Assembly (NCBI RefSeq): GCF_000785535.1 | Contig: NZ_CP007595.1 | Span: 310,001-374,000 of the forward strand | Direction: 5' to 3' | DNA from: Arthrobacter sp. PAMC 25486 | GTDB lineage: Bacteria > Actinomycetota > Actinomycetes > Actinomycetales > Micrococcaceae | Length of the DNA stretch: 64,000 nt | Shown: one piece after another, positions 48,104 to 57,166 of the stretch | Position numbering within the stretch: position 1 is the stretch's first letter | Layout of the letters: each line of letters begins with the position of its first letter | Program-made: the position numbers and the translations under genes | Notes under the pieces: model-generated | Seen by the model: the letters and a program-made list of their open reading frames with translations, nothing else | What the model was told of the DNA's origin: nothing | The model's database searches: none

Positions 48104-48643
48104 TCAGTGGTGGATGAACGTTTCCATGGCTTTGCCCACGCTCGTGCCCCAGGTGCGGGCCCGGGCCAGTTCGCCGTCGTCAAGGGTGTTGTCCTTGGAC
48201 ACCAGGAAGCTCTCCGCCGAAATGACGGCGCGCGAGCCCCGTTTCGTGAGCGCGTGCTCGATGTGCCCTGATGCTGCTCCCGAGAGGATGCGCGCCATGT
48301 CCCTTCGGGTGTCGAAGGCAGCACAGAGGGCAGGAACCAGTTCAAGGTCCTTGATCCATTCGCGCACCCCCGTTCCTGGCGCCGAGGGTTCCAGCGTGAG
48401 GTTCCTTGATGTGTCGTTCGCCCAGGTTGTTGCTTCTTCGCGTGAGGCGGGCCTTGTCATGCCATGCACATGCGTGGGGCCGCCGAGAACCACCAAGTTG
48501 GCGGAACGTGCGGCTTCTTCGGCGAGCTTGTCGTTGACATTTGCCGTGACCACCACGCCGAAGGGTGCAAGTCCCTCAGCGATGGCCAACGCGATTCTGC
48601 GGGTGTTGCCAAACATGGATTCATAGACGACGACGATGCTCAT
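48104..48643 (-). CDS. Flavodoxin-family protein
   Basis: ATG 48643 follows AAAGG (spacing 9-10); the open frame upstream is chance. The 179-residue protein begins MSIVVVYESMFGNTRRIALA, where the S/T-x-x-N-T-type loop (SMFGNT) binds the FMN phosphate. LVVLGGPTHVHGMTRP and SAESFLVSKDNTLDDGELAR complete a flavodoxin fold. It would carry electrons or sense redox state. It is divergent from the membrane-protein gene at 48791, and the 147 bases between them hold a large palindromic operator-like site. Confidence 0.88.
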   Translation of the reverse strand: MSIVVVYESMFGNTRRIALAIAEGLAPFGVVVTANVNDKLAEEAARSANLVVLGGPTHVHGMTRPASREEATTWANDTSRNLTLEPSAPGTGVREWIKDLELVPALCAAFDTRRDMARILSGAASGHIEHALTKRGSRAVISAESFLVSKDNTLDDGELARARTWGTSVGKAMETFIHH

Positions 48644-48717
48644 CTTGAGTGCCTTTCTTGCGGATGAAGGGTGGCAGGGTGCTGCTTCAAGGCTTGCTGG
48701 CCCTGGTCCTTTCCGCA

Positions 48718-48756
48718 AGGGCCGAACGTCCCGCACGGGGCGGGACGTTCGGCCCT
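48718..48756. promoter_or_regulatory. Paired DosR/OsdR-like boxes in a divergent promoter
   Basis: GGGCCGAACGTCCCGC (48719-48734) and its exact inverse GCGGGACGTTCGGCCC (48740-48755) surround a 5-base spacer. Each arm is itself a GGGACnnnnGGCCC half-palindrome, close to the AGGGCCGATCGGCCCT-type site recalled for Streptomyces OsdR. The pair lies between two divergent starts (48643 and 48791), which favours an operator over a terminator, although it could also fold as a hairpin. A DevR-like regulator is encoded at 61-62 kb. Confidence 0.6.
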
Positions 48757-48790
48757 GGCCCATGGAAAATCCCAGGCGTATGTTCAAGGA

Positions 48791-49696
48791 ATGAGAACCA
48801 ATCGTTGTCTGGCCGCTGGCCTCGGGCTGCTCGCAGCACTGGTTGTCAGCTATGCCATCTTGGGCCCGCTCATCCTGAATCAGATCCATTTCAGGACCTC
48901 GAGTTCGGGTCTTAACCAGATCCGTGGCGGGGATCTGGCGGCACTGGCCGTCGTCGTCCCTGTGTGCGTGGTGGTTGGCGTCTTGGCATGGCGCAACCAT
49001 CCTGCCGCTCCCGTGCTGGCTCTCGCACCGGCACTGTTTGCGATGTACACCTATTCTCAGCTGATCCTGGGTAATGAATACCTGAAGCTGCCAGGCAACG
49101 TTGAACGGTACTTCCCCTTGCTGCTGGCCATGTTTCTGGTCTCTGCGGCTGTGGTGCTACTTGGTTGGACCCAGATTGTGCCCGGCAATCTGCCGCCGAT
49201 GTCCGGACGTCTCGGGCGGGGCAGCGGCATTTTGCTAGTGGTCATAGCGGTGTTTGTCGTGGTTGGGCTGCACCTGCGGTCGCTGGTTGATGCGATGAGT
49301 GAGCAACCGGCCGGCGCCGCCTACCTAGACACACCAGTGACTTTTTGGGTGGTCAAATTCTACGACTTGGGTATCGTTGCTCCGGCAGCATTGTGCGTTG
49401 GCGTAGGCCTGCTTCGACGTTACCTGTGGGCCCGCAAACCGGCGTACGGGATCCTTGGCGCATATGTACTGCTCGCTTGGTCGGTTGCCGGAATGGCGTT
49501 TAGCATGCTGCTCAACGGGGACCCCGACGCATCAGTCGCCCAGTTTGGTGGCATGGCGGCACTTGCCAGTGCAGGATCGGTCTTCGCGTACTTGCTGTAC
49601 CGGCCGCTTTTCGTCATGGCAGGATCAGCCGTGCACGCGCCGGTCACCGCATCAGGGAGAGGCCGAGAGCAGCGGAGCTTGCGCAGGTCGGTTTGA
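48791..49696 (+). CDS. Multi-pass membrane protein of unknown function
   Basis: ATG 48791 follows CAAGGA directly; the longer frame to 48671 crosses the palindrome and is unlikely. The 301-residue product has about eight hydrophobic helices (CLAAGLGLLAALVVSYAILG, LAALAVVVPVCVVVGVLAW, YFPLLLAMFLVSAAVVLLGW, GILLVVIAVFVVVGLHL, LGIVAPAALCVGVGLL and others). Its hydrophilic C-terminal end is GRGREQRSLRRSV. No transporter or enzyme motif is recognised. It is divergent from flavodoxin and probably shares control with it. Confidence 0.75.
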   Translation: MRTNRCLAAGLGLLAALVVSYAILGPLILNQIHFRTSSSGLNQIRGGDLAALAVVVPVCVVVGVLAWRNHPAAPVLALAPALFAMYTYSQLILGNEYLKLPGNVERYFPLLLAMFLVSAAVVLLGWTQIVPGNLPPMSGRLGRGSGILLVVIAVFVVVGLHLRSLVDAMSEQPAGAAYLDTPVTFWVVKFYDLGIVAPAALCVGVGLLRRYLWARKPAYGILGAYVLLAWSVAGMAFSMLLNGDPDASVAQFGGMAALASAGSVFAYLLYRPLFVMAGSAVHAPVTASGRGREQRSLRRSV

Positions 49697-49813
49697 GTTG
49701 ACAGGCAGGACCCAACGGTGCCCGTACAAACCTGGCGATCAGTGCCATGGACGTTGAGGCCGCAAGGGACGCGGTCAAGCCGAGCCCGAAGCTGGCGCTC
49801 AGCCCGAAGGCCA

Positions 49814-50536
49814 CTAAATGATCCCGGTTGCCCCAAGCGCGCGGCCAATGCCGTAGGTTGCTGCGAGGGCCAGGGCGCCGCCGATGACAAGGCGTGTCGC
49901 CGAGGTGGTCTTCGAGCTGCCCCCGATGGCGGCGCTCAGTGTGCCGGTGAGGGCAAGGGCCAGCAGGACGGCGGCGAACGTCACCGGGATCCGGAATCCG
50001 GCGGGCGGCAGCAGGATGGCGATCAGCGGCAGTATGGCTCCGATGGTGAATGCGGCCGCCGAGGCGTAGGCGGCCTGCCATGGATTGGCCTCGTCGTGCT
50101 CGTTGATGTTCAGTTCGGCGGAGAGATGGGCGGCCAGGGCGTCGTGGCCGGTCAGCTCGAGTGCCACCTGCTCCGCCGTTGCTGCGCTCAGCCCCTTGGC
50201 CAGGTACAGACCGGTGAGCTCGGCCAATTCCGCTTCCGGGTCCTCGGCCAGCTCCTGGCGTTCCTTTTCTATCAGTGCCCGCTGGCTGTCGCGTTGACTG
50301 CTGACGGAGACATATTCGCCCAATGCCATGGACACGGCGCCACCCACCAGGGCGGCAATGCCTGCCACAAGAATCGGGGTGGGCGCGTTGGTCACGCCGG
50401 CCACTCCGACGACGGTGGCTGCAACCGAGACGATGCCGTCGTTGGCGCCGAGGACTCCGGCCCGAAGCCAGTTCAGGCGCCCCGCAATGTTGGCCGTGTG
50501 CGGTTCATTGTCGTGGGACCCTGTTAAGTTACTCAT
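49814..50536 (-). CDS. VIT1/CCC1-family membrane protein
   Basis: The 240-residue protein begins with LNWLRAGVLGANDGIVSVAA, the conserved first helix of VIT proteins (normally R.AVLGANDG..S). It continues GGAVSMALGEYVSVSSQRDS, a cytoplasmic acidic loop (EKERQELAEDPEAELAELTG) and four more helices. Family members move Fe2+ or Mn2+ across membranes; direction here is unknown. It starts 9 bases after the end of the broken USP gene, in the same transcript as phosphoketolase. The 117 bases after it show no clear gene. Confidence 0.88.
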   Translation of the reverse strand: MSNLTGSHDNEPHTANIAGRLNWLRAGVLGANDGIVSVAATVVGVAGVTNAPTPILVAGIAALVGGAVSMALGEYVSVSSQRDSQRALIEKERQELAEDPEAELAELTGLYLAKGLSAATAEQVALELTGHDALAAHLSAELNINEHDEANPWQAAYASAAAFTIGAILPLIAILLPPAGFRIPVTFAAVLLALALTGTLSAAIGGSSKTTSATRLVIGGALALAATYGIGRALGATGII

Positions 50537-50545
50537 GGGCCCAAA

Positions 50546-51057
50546 CTAGCAGGCGGGCCCTTGCACCAGCTTGTCCGTGAAGGGCGGGGCGGCCGCTGGC
50601 AGCCTATGTCTGGTGTTCTCCCACCTTGGCGCGTGGACTACGACCACCGGGCAATGGGCGTGGGCTGTGCAGACTGTGCTGGCGGAACCCATCAGCAGCC
50701 CCCGGAAACCACCCATGCCCCGCCGGCCAAGAGCCAGCAGCGCCGCATCCCTGCTGGCTTCAATCAGTGGTGGCCGGGCTGGTCCCTGAACAAGCTGGGT
50801 CGTGAGAGTCCTGGGCCAGTCCAGGCCGAACACTTTCTCAACGGCAGTGTCGAGGATTTTTTGCGCAGCCCCCTTGAAATCGAAGCCATCTAACGCGTAG
50901 GGCACTGCATAGGCGCTGGGGTAGTTCCAGCATGTCAAGGCCGTCACGCGCGCGTTGAGCGGGTTCGCCAACCATGCTGCTTGAAGCAGGCCTCAATGGA
51001 CGACTCTGGTCCGTCGACACCCACGAGGATGGTGACGGGTCCGTGCTCGGTGGTCAT
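50546..51057 (-). pseudogene. Universal stress protein gene with one frameshift
   Basis: ATG 51057 overlaps the phosphoketolase stop as ATGA and reads ILVGVDGPESSIEAC, the USP N-terminus. The frame then shifts near 50975 and stops. The rest is intact in another frame: AAWLANPLNARVTALTCWNY through LVQGPARPPLIEASRDAALL and the nucleotide-binding GRRGMGGFRGLLMGSASTVC, HCPVVVVH. A one-base change would restore about 165 residues, so this may be a recent mutation or a sequencing error. An intact paralogue lies at 53839. Confidence 0.75.
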
Positions 51058-53618
51058 GGCGCATTCCTGCGGTCCTCCGGCGGCGTCCAGACCCAGTCGC
51101 GAATTTCCGGCAGGTCTTCCAGGTGCTCGTGAATGTAGCTCTCATGATTGGCAAGCATCTGCTGGCAGTGGTCCGCCAATTCCTGTGCGCCGTCAAAGTG
51201 GCCGATCACCCGGTTCAGGGCCTCCAAAGCGAGGTGGTATCGGCTCATCCTGTTCAGGACCACCATGTCGAACGGGGTGGTTGTGGAGCCTTGCTCGTTG
51301 TAGCCACGGACGTGGAACCTGCCCGGGTTCGGGCGGCCGTGCAGCAGCTGGTGGAAGGCCCGGGCATATCCATGCCAGGCCACAATCACCTCGCCGCCAT
51401 CGGTGAAGAGCTTTTCAAAGTCGACGTCGGAGAGCCCGTGGGGGTGCGTGTCGCGTGGCGGCAGCACGAGCAGATCCATGACGTTGACCACGCGCACCCG
51501 CAGCCCTGGGACATGATGCTGGAGCAGCCACGCGGCGGCCAAAGTCTCCTCTGTTGGGACGTCGCCGGCGCAGGCCATGACAATGTCCGGTTCGGTTGCC
51601 CCCGCCGGCTCGTCAGGGGTGGTGATGGAGGAATCGGTGCCGGACAAGGCGCTCCTGTGGGTGATCTCTTCGCTGGGTGTGTCGTTATTTCCTGCCCAAT
51701 GCCAGATCGAGGCACCGGCAGCCGCATGCTTGCGGGCGTCGTCGAGGTTCAAATACTGGGGGTGGGCCTGCTTGTCCACGACCACCAAATTCACGTAGTC
51801 CTTGCTGAGCAGGACATGTTCGGCTGCGGCCAGCAAGGTGTTGGAATCCGGTGGCAGGTAGACGCGGATGACGGAACCCGAGAGTGAGAGGACGGTGTCG
51901 ATCAGGCCCGGTCCCTGATGGCTGAAGCCGTTGTGGTCATTGCGCCAACAGGTTGAGGTGAGCAAGATGTTGAGACTGGGCACGGGGGTTCGCCACGCCA
52001 GTTCGCGGGCGTGCTGGAGCCATTTGGCATGTTGGATGGTCATGGAGGCGCTGACCATGGCAAACGCCTCATAGGTGGCGAACAGCCCGTGCCGCCCCGT
52101 CAGGACGTAGCCTTCGAGCCAGCCCTGGCAGAGGTGTTCGGAGAGGACTTCCATGACGCGCCCGTCGGGGGACAGATGGTCATCACCGTCCCGGATGGCC
52201 TCCATTTGGCACCTGTCGGTGACTTCGAAGACGGCGCCCAGCCTGTTGCTGTTGGTCTCGTCAGGGCTGAACAGCCGGAAACGGGGATCGTGGGAGGTGT
52301 CCGTGTAGATGTCCCGGAGCATTTCACCCAGGGGCCTGGTGGTCTCGTGCTTGAGGGACCCCGGAACGGGCACGTCAAGGGCATAGTTTTCAAGGGGGCG
52401 CAGAGGCAGCGGGGCCGTGTCCGCGCCGCCGTTGGCCCAGGGGTTGGCGCCCATGCGCAAGTCACCTTGCGGGGCGAGGGCAGCCAGTTCCGGCACCAGC
52501 CGGCCGGCAGCATCAAAGAGTGTTTCGGGCTTGTAGGAGCGCAGCCAGGCCTCCAACTGGGCCAGGTGGGCGGGATTTTCACGGACACCTGCCAGTGGGA
52601 CCTGGTGGGCGCGGAACGTGCCTTCCACCTGAATTCCGTCGACAACACCGGGGCCGGTCCAGCCTTTGGGCGTGCGCAGGATAATCGCCGGCCAGTGAGC
52701 GGGGCCGGTGATGCCGCATCGGCGCGCCTGCTCCTGGATCTGGAGAATACGGGCGTGGGCGTTCTCCACAGCCTCTGCCAGTTGGGGGTGCACCAGCGCG
52801 GGGTCGTTGCCGGAGACGACGACGGGGTCCCAGCCGTGTGCGCGCAGCAGCGCCATGACCTGCTCGTCGGACTGGCGGCCAAGCACTGTGGGGCCGGAGA
52901 TCTTGTAGCCGTTGAGGTGAAGTATCGGAAGGACGGCTCCGTCCCGGCCTGGGTTGAGGAAGGCAGGAGCCTTCCATGCACCCTCCAGGGGGCCGGTTTC
53001 GGCTTCCCCGTCGCCAACCACGCAGGCCACGATGAGCTCCGGGTTGTCCATGGCTGCTCCCGCGGCATGTGCCAGCGAATAGCCCAGTTCCCCGCCTTCG
53101 TGGATGGACCCGGGGGTCGGCGGACCGACATGGCTGGGGATGCCGCCGGGGGTGGAGAACTGGCGGATCAAGCGCCGAAGCCCCTCAGGGTCCTGGCTGA
53201 CGCGGGGATAGATTTCAGAGTAGGTCCCCTCCAGATAGAGATTTGCAATCACGGCCGGGCCGCCATGGCCGGGGCCGGCCACGAACAGTATTTTGGCTCC
53301 GGTATTGCGAATGAGCCGGTTCAAATGGACGTAGATCAAGGACAGTCCGGGGCTGGTTCCCCAATGGCCGAGCAAGCGCGGCTTGATTTGTTCCGCTCCA
53401 AGGGGGGACTGCAGCAGGGCATTCTCCTGCAGGTAGATCTGCGCCACTGTCAGGTAGTTGGCAGCATCCCAATATCGGTTGAGGAGCTCAAGCTCGTACG
53501 GCCCCAGTATGGGTTCGGCATCTACAGCGTCGGCATTGTTTTGAGCTTTGGTGCTGACTTGATTGAGCCGGTTCTTCAAGGTTGACTCCGTGTCCTCGTT
53601 GGTCCCCTGCGAGCCCAA
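51054..53618 (-). CDS. xfp: Xylulose-5-phosphate/fructose-6-phosphate phosphoketolase
   Basis: This 854-residue TPP enzyme cleaves xylulose-5-P or fructose-6-P with phosphate to acetyl-phosphate plus a triose or tetrose phosphate. Signatures visible: LLGHWGTSPGLSLIYVHLNR, FVAGPGHGGPAVIANLYLEG, the TPP motif GDGEAETGPLEGAWKAPAFL, SPDETNSNRLGAVFEVTDRC and the C-terminal RGYNEQGSTTTPFDMVVLNR. Length is typical. It is the first gene of a minus-strand operon with the USP remnant and VIT gene. A palindromic box lies 73-87 bases upstream of its start. It pairs logically with the transketolase at 35 kb. Confidence 0.95.
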   Translation of the reverse strand: MGSQGTNEDTESTLKNRLNQVSTKAQNNADAVDAEPILGPYELELLNRYWDAANYLTVAQIYLQENALLQSPLGAEQIKPRLLGHWGTSPGLSLIYVHLNRLIRNTGAKILFVAGPGHGGPAVIANLYLEGTYSEIYPRVSQDPEGLRRLIRQFSTPGGIPSHVGPPTPGSIHEGGELGYSLAHAAGAAMDNPELIVACVVGDGEAETGPLEGAWKAPAFLNPGRDGAVLPILHLNGYKISGPTVLGRQSDEQVMALLRAHGWDPVVVSGNDPALVHPQLAEAVENAHARILQIQEQARRCGITGPAHWPAIILRTPKGWTGPGVVDGIQVEGTFRAHQVPLAGVRENPAHLAQLEAWLRSYKPETLFDAAGRLVPELAALAPQGDLRMGANPWANGGADTAPLPLRPLENYALDVPVPGSLKHETTRPLGEMLRDIYTDTSHDPRFRLFSPDETNSNRLGAVFEVTDRCQMEAIRDGDDHLSPDGRVMEVLSEHLCQGWLEGYVLTGRHGLFATYEAFAMVSASMTIQHAKWLQHARELAWRTPVPSLNILLTSTCWRNDHNGFSHQGPGLIDTVLSLSGSVIRVYLPPDSNTLLAAAEHVLLSKDYVNLVVVDKQAHPQYLNLDDARKHAAAGASIWHWAGNNDTPSEEITHRSALSGTDSSITTPDEPAGATEPDIVMACAGDVPTEETLAAAWLLQHHVPGLRVRVVNVMDLLVLPPRDTHPHGLSDVDFEKLFTDGGEVIVAWHGYARAFHQLLHGRPNPGRFHVRGYNEQGSTTTPFDMVVLNRMSRYHLALEALNRVIGHFDGAQELADHCQQMLANHESYIHEHLEDLPEIRDWVWTPPEDRRNAP

Positions 53619-53689
53619 GTGACTGACTCACTGACGCAGGTAGTCTACGTCCGTTCCCTCAAGAGTGGCACGATGCAGCCCTGGCAGTT

Positions 53690-53705
53690 AGGGACCTTGG
53701 ACCCT
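53690..53705. promoter_or_regulatory. DosR/OsdR-like palindrome between xfp and usp
   Basis: AGGGACCTTGGACCCT matches the GGGACnnnnG[GA]CCC pattern of the two boxes at 48.7 kb. It lies in the 220-base divergent region between phosphoketolase (start 53618) and the USP-MgtA unit (start 53839). Function is inferred from symmetry, position and the presence of DevR/DevS-like genes in the window. Confidence 0.5.
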
Positions 53706-53838
53706 GTGCAGCCTGCGCGTCCGGCCCCGATCATTGAGATGGAAGGACCGTCTGGAGCCCAAACGGTACCGGTGGCACCCCGTGCCCTTAACTGAGAGGG
53801 CATCGTGGCTGCAAAGAAAATGAAGGACGGTTGAACGC

Positions 53839-54339
53839 ATGGAAGACCAGACAACCCGCGAAGATTCGCACATTGTGGTCGGGGTCGACGGATCCCCTGA
53901 GTCCGTGCTGGCCCTGAATTGGGCGAAAACTTTGGCGCCCGCACTTGATGCGACCATCGTTGCTGTCACTGCGTGGCATTTTGAAACCTCCCTTGGGCCC
54001 TATGCGGCTGCGGAGTGGGATCCCGAAGCCGATGCGCAGAAAATCTTGCAGGATGCGCTGGCCGAAGCTTTTGGCGACCAGCTCCCGGCCGGCCTCAGCA
54101 GCCAGGTGGATCGGGGCCGTCCGGCACAAGTTCTGCTGGAAGCGGGAAAATCCGCGCAGATGCTCATTGTCGGCTCCCGCGGGCATGGCGGGTTCACAGG
54201 GCTGCTGCTGGGGTCAGTCAGTTCGGCCTGTACAGAACACGCGAACTGTCCCGTTCTCGTGGTCCACAGTGGTTCGCAGGCGCCGGCCGGTGGCGATTCT
54301 GAGCGTGAGGTTGCCTGTGAGCCTGCCGACAACGTCTGA
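53839..54339 (+). CDS. Universal stress protein
   Basis: The 166-residue single-domain USP begins with HIVVGVDGSPESVLALNWAK and has the ATP-binding G-2x-G-9x-G-S/T motif as GSRGHGGFTGLLLGSVS, followed by NCPVLVVH. USPs bind ATP or AMP and accumulate in dormancy and stress; in mycobacteria several are in the DosR regulon. The upstream region shared with phosphoketolase has a DosR/OsdR-like palindrome. GAAGGACGGTTGAACGC precedes the ATG, with the likely RBS GAAGGA about 12 bases away. The next gene, mgtA, overlaps its 3' end. Confidence 0.93.
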   Translation: MEDQTTREDSHIVVGVDGSPESVLALNWAKTLAPALDATIVAVTAWHFETSLGPYAAAEWDPEADAQKILQDALAEAFGDQLPAGLSSQVDRGRPAQVLLEAGKSAQMLIVGSRGHGGFTGLLLGSVSSACTEHANCPVLVVHSGSQAPAGGDSEREVACEPADNV

Positions 54340-56962
54340 GGCAGCCAGCGCAGCCCCGTTGTCCATGGTTGATTCAGCCCACCGGGCTGGTGGGCTGGTG
54401 CTGGAGAATCTTCAGTCCACGGAACAAGGTCTTAGCGGCGAGGAGGCCGTACGGCGGCTGACAGTGGTGGGGCCCAACGCCCTGCGAACACACAAAGCCA
54501 ACCCTTGGTCGGTTCTGGGGCGGCAGCTTCGCAGCCCGATATTGATTCTTTTGATAATCACGGCTGGATTGTCCCTGTTCCTTGGGGACGCCACAAATTC
54601 GATTGTCATTGGCGTCATTTTGGTGGTGAGCATCGGTTTGGGGTTCAGCAATGAATTTCGGGCCGAACTGGCCGCCGAAGCACTGCATTCACGCGTCACG
54701 CACACCGTCGTTGTCCTCCGGGATGGCAACGCGCGCCAGATCGACGTCGTGAATCTCGTGCCCGGTGACGTGGTCCGGTTGGCCCTGGGTGCCATCGTTC
54801 CGGCGGATATCAGGCTGCTCAACAGCGAAAACCTGTTGTGCGACGAAAGCATTCTCACGGGGGAGTCGCTGCCAGTGGAGAAGGAACCGGCACCAATCGT
54901 CGGGGACGCGTCATTGGGGGACTTGGGTTGCTGTCTTTTCATGGGGACCATCGTCCAAACCGGCAGCTGCACAGGCGTCGTCGTGGCCACCGGCGGCCGG
55001 GCCGAGTTTGGCCGGATCGCCCTGGGACTGGGTGAGCACCAGCCGCAAACCGAATTTCAGCTGGGCCTGAAGCGATTCTCGTTCCTGCTTCTGCAGGTGG
55101 CGGTCGTCCTGACCACCTTGATTTTCATCGCCAACCTGCTGCTGGGCAGGCCCCTGATCGACTCCCTGCTCTTTTCCCTCGCCATAGCCGTCGGCATCAC
55201 GCCCCAGCTGCTGCCCGCCGTCGTCAGCACCTGCCTGGCCGCCGGCACCCGGGCGCTGGCCAAGCGGAAGGTGCTGGTCAAGCGCCTGATCTGCATCGAG
55301 GACCTGGGCGACATGGACGTGCTGGTCACCGACAAGACCGGGACGCTGACGGAGGGCCGCATCAGCTTTACGGCGGCGCTGCCCGTTCAGTCCGGGACTT
55401 CCGAGGCCGAGCTGTTTGCCTTGGGGCTGGTATCAACGGAGGCCGACTACTCACACGGCACAGTGTCCACCGTCGGCCAGAACCCCCTGGACGCTGCGCT
55501 CTGGGAATCGCAGCTGGCCCAGGATTTTGAGCCCGGCAGCCAAAAACGCTTGGGCATCATTCCCTTTGACCACCAGCGACGGATGACCAGTGTCCTGGTG
55601 GCCGACCGTGCCGGAACCCGGAGCCTCGTCACCAAGGGTTCGCCGGAGGACGTGCTGCGGCTCTGCAGCGATGTGCCGCCGCAGGCGCAGGCCCAGCTCG
55701 ATGAACAGTACGACGCCGGAGCCCGGGTCATCGCCGTCGCAACCCGTGCCGCCGGGGGAATGACCGCGGTTGGGCCGGCCGATGAGCGTGAGCTGTCACT
55801 GGCCGGGTTCCTGATCTTCCTTGACAAGCCCAAGGCCAACGCCAAGGAATCCCTGATTGATTTGGCCAGCCTGGGCATTGCCGTCAAAATCGCCACCGGC
55901 GACAACGCCAAGGTTGCCGAAAAAGTGTGCAGGGACCTTGGTCTGGTCTCGGGCGGGACCCTCACCGGGATCCAGGTCGGGGCCCTGACGGACCCCGAAC
56001 TTGGTGCCGCTGCGAGGGAGGCGAGCATCTTTGCCCGCGTGTCACCCGAACAAAAGGCCCGCATCATCAGACTGCTGCGCCAACAAGGCCGCGCCGTCGC
56101 CTTTCTGGGCGACGGCGTCAACGATGCCTTGGCACTGCACCAGGCCGACGTCGGCATCTCCGTGGACAGCGCCACCGACGTGGCCAAGGACGCCGCGGAC
56201 ATCGTCCTGATGGACAAGGACCTGGGTGTCCTGGCGGAGGGGGTGCGTGAGGGGAGGCGGATCTTTGCCAACACCATCAAGTACGTCCTGATGGGAACCT
56301 CAAGCAATTTTGGCAACATGTTCAGCGCAGCCGCGGCCTCCGTCGTGTTGAGCTTCCTGCCCATGCTGCCGGGCCAGATCCTGCTCAACAACCTGCTTTA
56401 TGACACCGGACAGCTGGCCATCCCCGGTGACCGGGTCGACAAGGAGCTGCTGCTGGCCCCGTCGCATTGGGACATCGCCTTCATCCGGCGGTTCATGCTG
56501 TTGTTTGGTCCCATCAGCTCCGTTTTTGACTTTGCCACCTTTGGCTTGATGCTGTTCGTGTTCAATGCTGCACCGGGCGAATTTCGGGCCGGCTGGTTCA
56601 TTGAATCCATCGCCACACAGACCCTGATCATTTTCGCCATCAGGACCCGCCGCGTGCCGTTTTTCCGCAGCCGCCCGTCGGCCGGGCTGCTCTGGGCATC
56701 ACTGGGCGTGGTCGCCCTGGGCATCTACCTTCCGCTTTCCCCCTTGGCAGGAGTCCTGGGCTTTGACCCGTTGCCGGTGCCCTTCTTCCTGGCCCTCCTG
56801 GCCATGACCGTGGTGTATCTGGTGCTGGTCGAATTCGCCAAGCAGTGGTTCTTCTCCCGCCCCGTCCAGCAATCCCCAACAGTGCGCCGGCGGGGCCGCG
56901 CCCCCCACATTCAACGCCGCGCGGCCCGGTTCAGCGTGTCACGTCCGCTCAGGTCACCGTGA
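54317..56962 (+). CDS. mgtA: Mg2+-type P-type ATPase (MgtA/MgtB family)
   Basis: The start is uncertain. GTG 54317 has GAGG 6 bases upstream and overlaps usp by 23 bases (881 residues); ATG 54365 lacks an RBS. Key motifs are CDESILTGESLPVEKE (actuator), the phosphorylation site LVTDKTGTLTEG with Asp near residue 339, ATGDNAKVAEKVC, and the hinge AFLGDGVNDALALHQADVGI. Ten membrane helices are expected and visible. NNLLYDTGQLAIPGDRVD matches the MgtA-specific M6 region. It imports Mg2+ at the cytoplasmic membrane. Coupling to usp suggests stress control. The basic tail (RRRGRAPHIQRRAARF) is unusual. Confidence 0.9.
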   Translation: MSLPTTSEAASAAPLSMVDSAHRAGGLVLENLQSTEQGLSGEEAVRRLTVVGPNALRTHKANPWSVLGRQLRSPILILLIITAGLSLFLGDATNSIVIGVILVVSIGLGFSNEFRAELAAEALHSRVTHTVVVLRDGNARQIDVVNLVPGDVVRLALGAIVPADIRLLNSENLLCDESILTGESLPVEKEPAPIVGDASLGDLGCCLFMGTIVQTGSCTGVVVATGGRAEFGRIALGLGEHQPQTEFQLGLKRFSFLLLQVAVVLTTLIFIANLLLGRPLIDSLLFSLAIAVGITPQLLPAVVSTCLAAGTRALAKRKVLVKRLICIEDLGDMDVLVTDKTGTLTEGRISFTAALPVQSGTSEAELFALGLVSTEADYSHGTVSTVGQNPLDAALWESQLAQDFEPGSQKRLGIIPFDHQRRMTSVLVADRAGTRSLVTKGSPEDVLRLCSDVPPQAQAQLDEQYDAGARVIAVATRAAGGMTAVGPADERELSLAGFLIFLDKPKANAKESLIDLASLGIAVKIATGDNAKVAEKVCRDLGLVSGGTLTGIQVGALTDPELGAAAREASIFARVSPEQKARIIRLLRQQGRAVAFLGDGVNDALALHQADVGISVDSATDVAKDAADIVLMDKDLGVLAEGVREGRRIFANTIKYVLMGTSSNFGNMFSAAAASVVLSFLPMLPGQILLNNLLYDTGQLAIPGDRVDKELLLAPSHWDIAFIRRFMLLFGPISSVFDFATFGLMLFVFNAAPGEFRAGWFIESIATQTLIIFAIRTRRVPFFRSRPSAGLLWASLGVVALGIYLPLSPLAGVLGFDPLPVPFFLALLAMTVVYLVLVEFAKQWFFSRPVQQSPTVRRRGRAPHIQRRAARFSVSRPLRSP

Positions 56963-57166
56963 AACTCCACCACCAGTCTCCGTCCCCGGGAAGAACGGTT
57001 CCAGCCGCCGGCTAAGGTGCCGTCATTGTCGACATGGACGGGGTCGACGCACGGGAATGGGGTTGAATTGGGGTCTTTGGATTCTCCACTCAGAGAACAG
57101 CCAGCCTTACCGTTGGACGTAGCCTCATGATTCTTCACGAGCCTTATTCATCGCTAAGGACACGCC

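Noticed and set aside
49644..49813. Minus-strand ORF segment downstream of the VIT gene (VAFGLSASFGLGLTASLAAS)
   Set aside because: It overlaps the end of the + strand membrane-protein gene, has no RBS and could be a shadow. Not supported as a gene.
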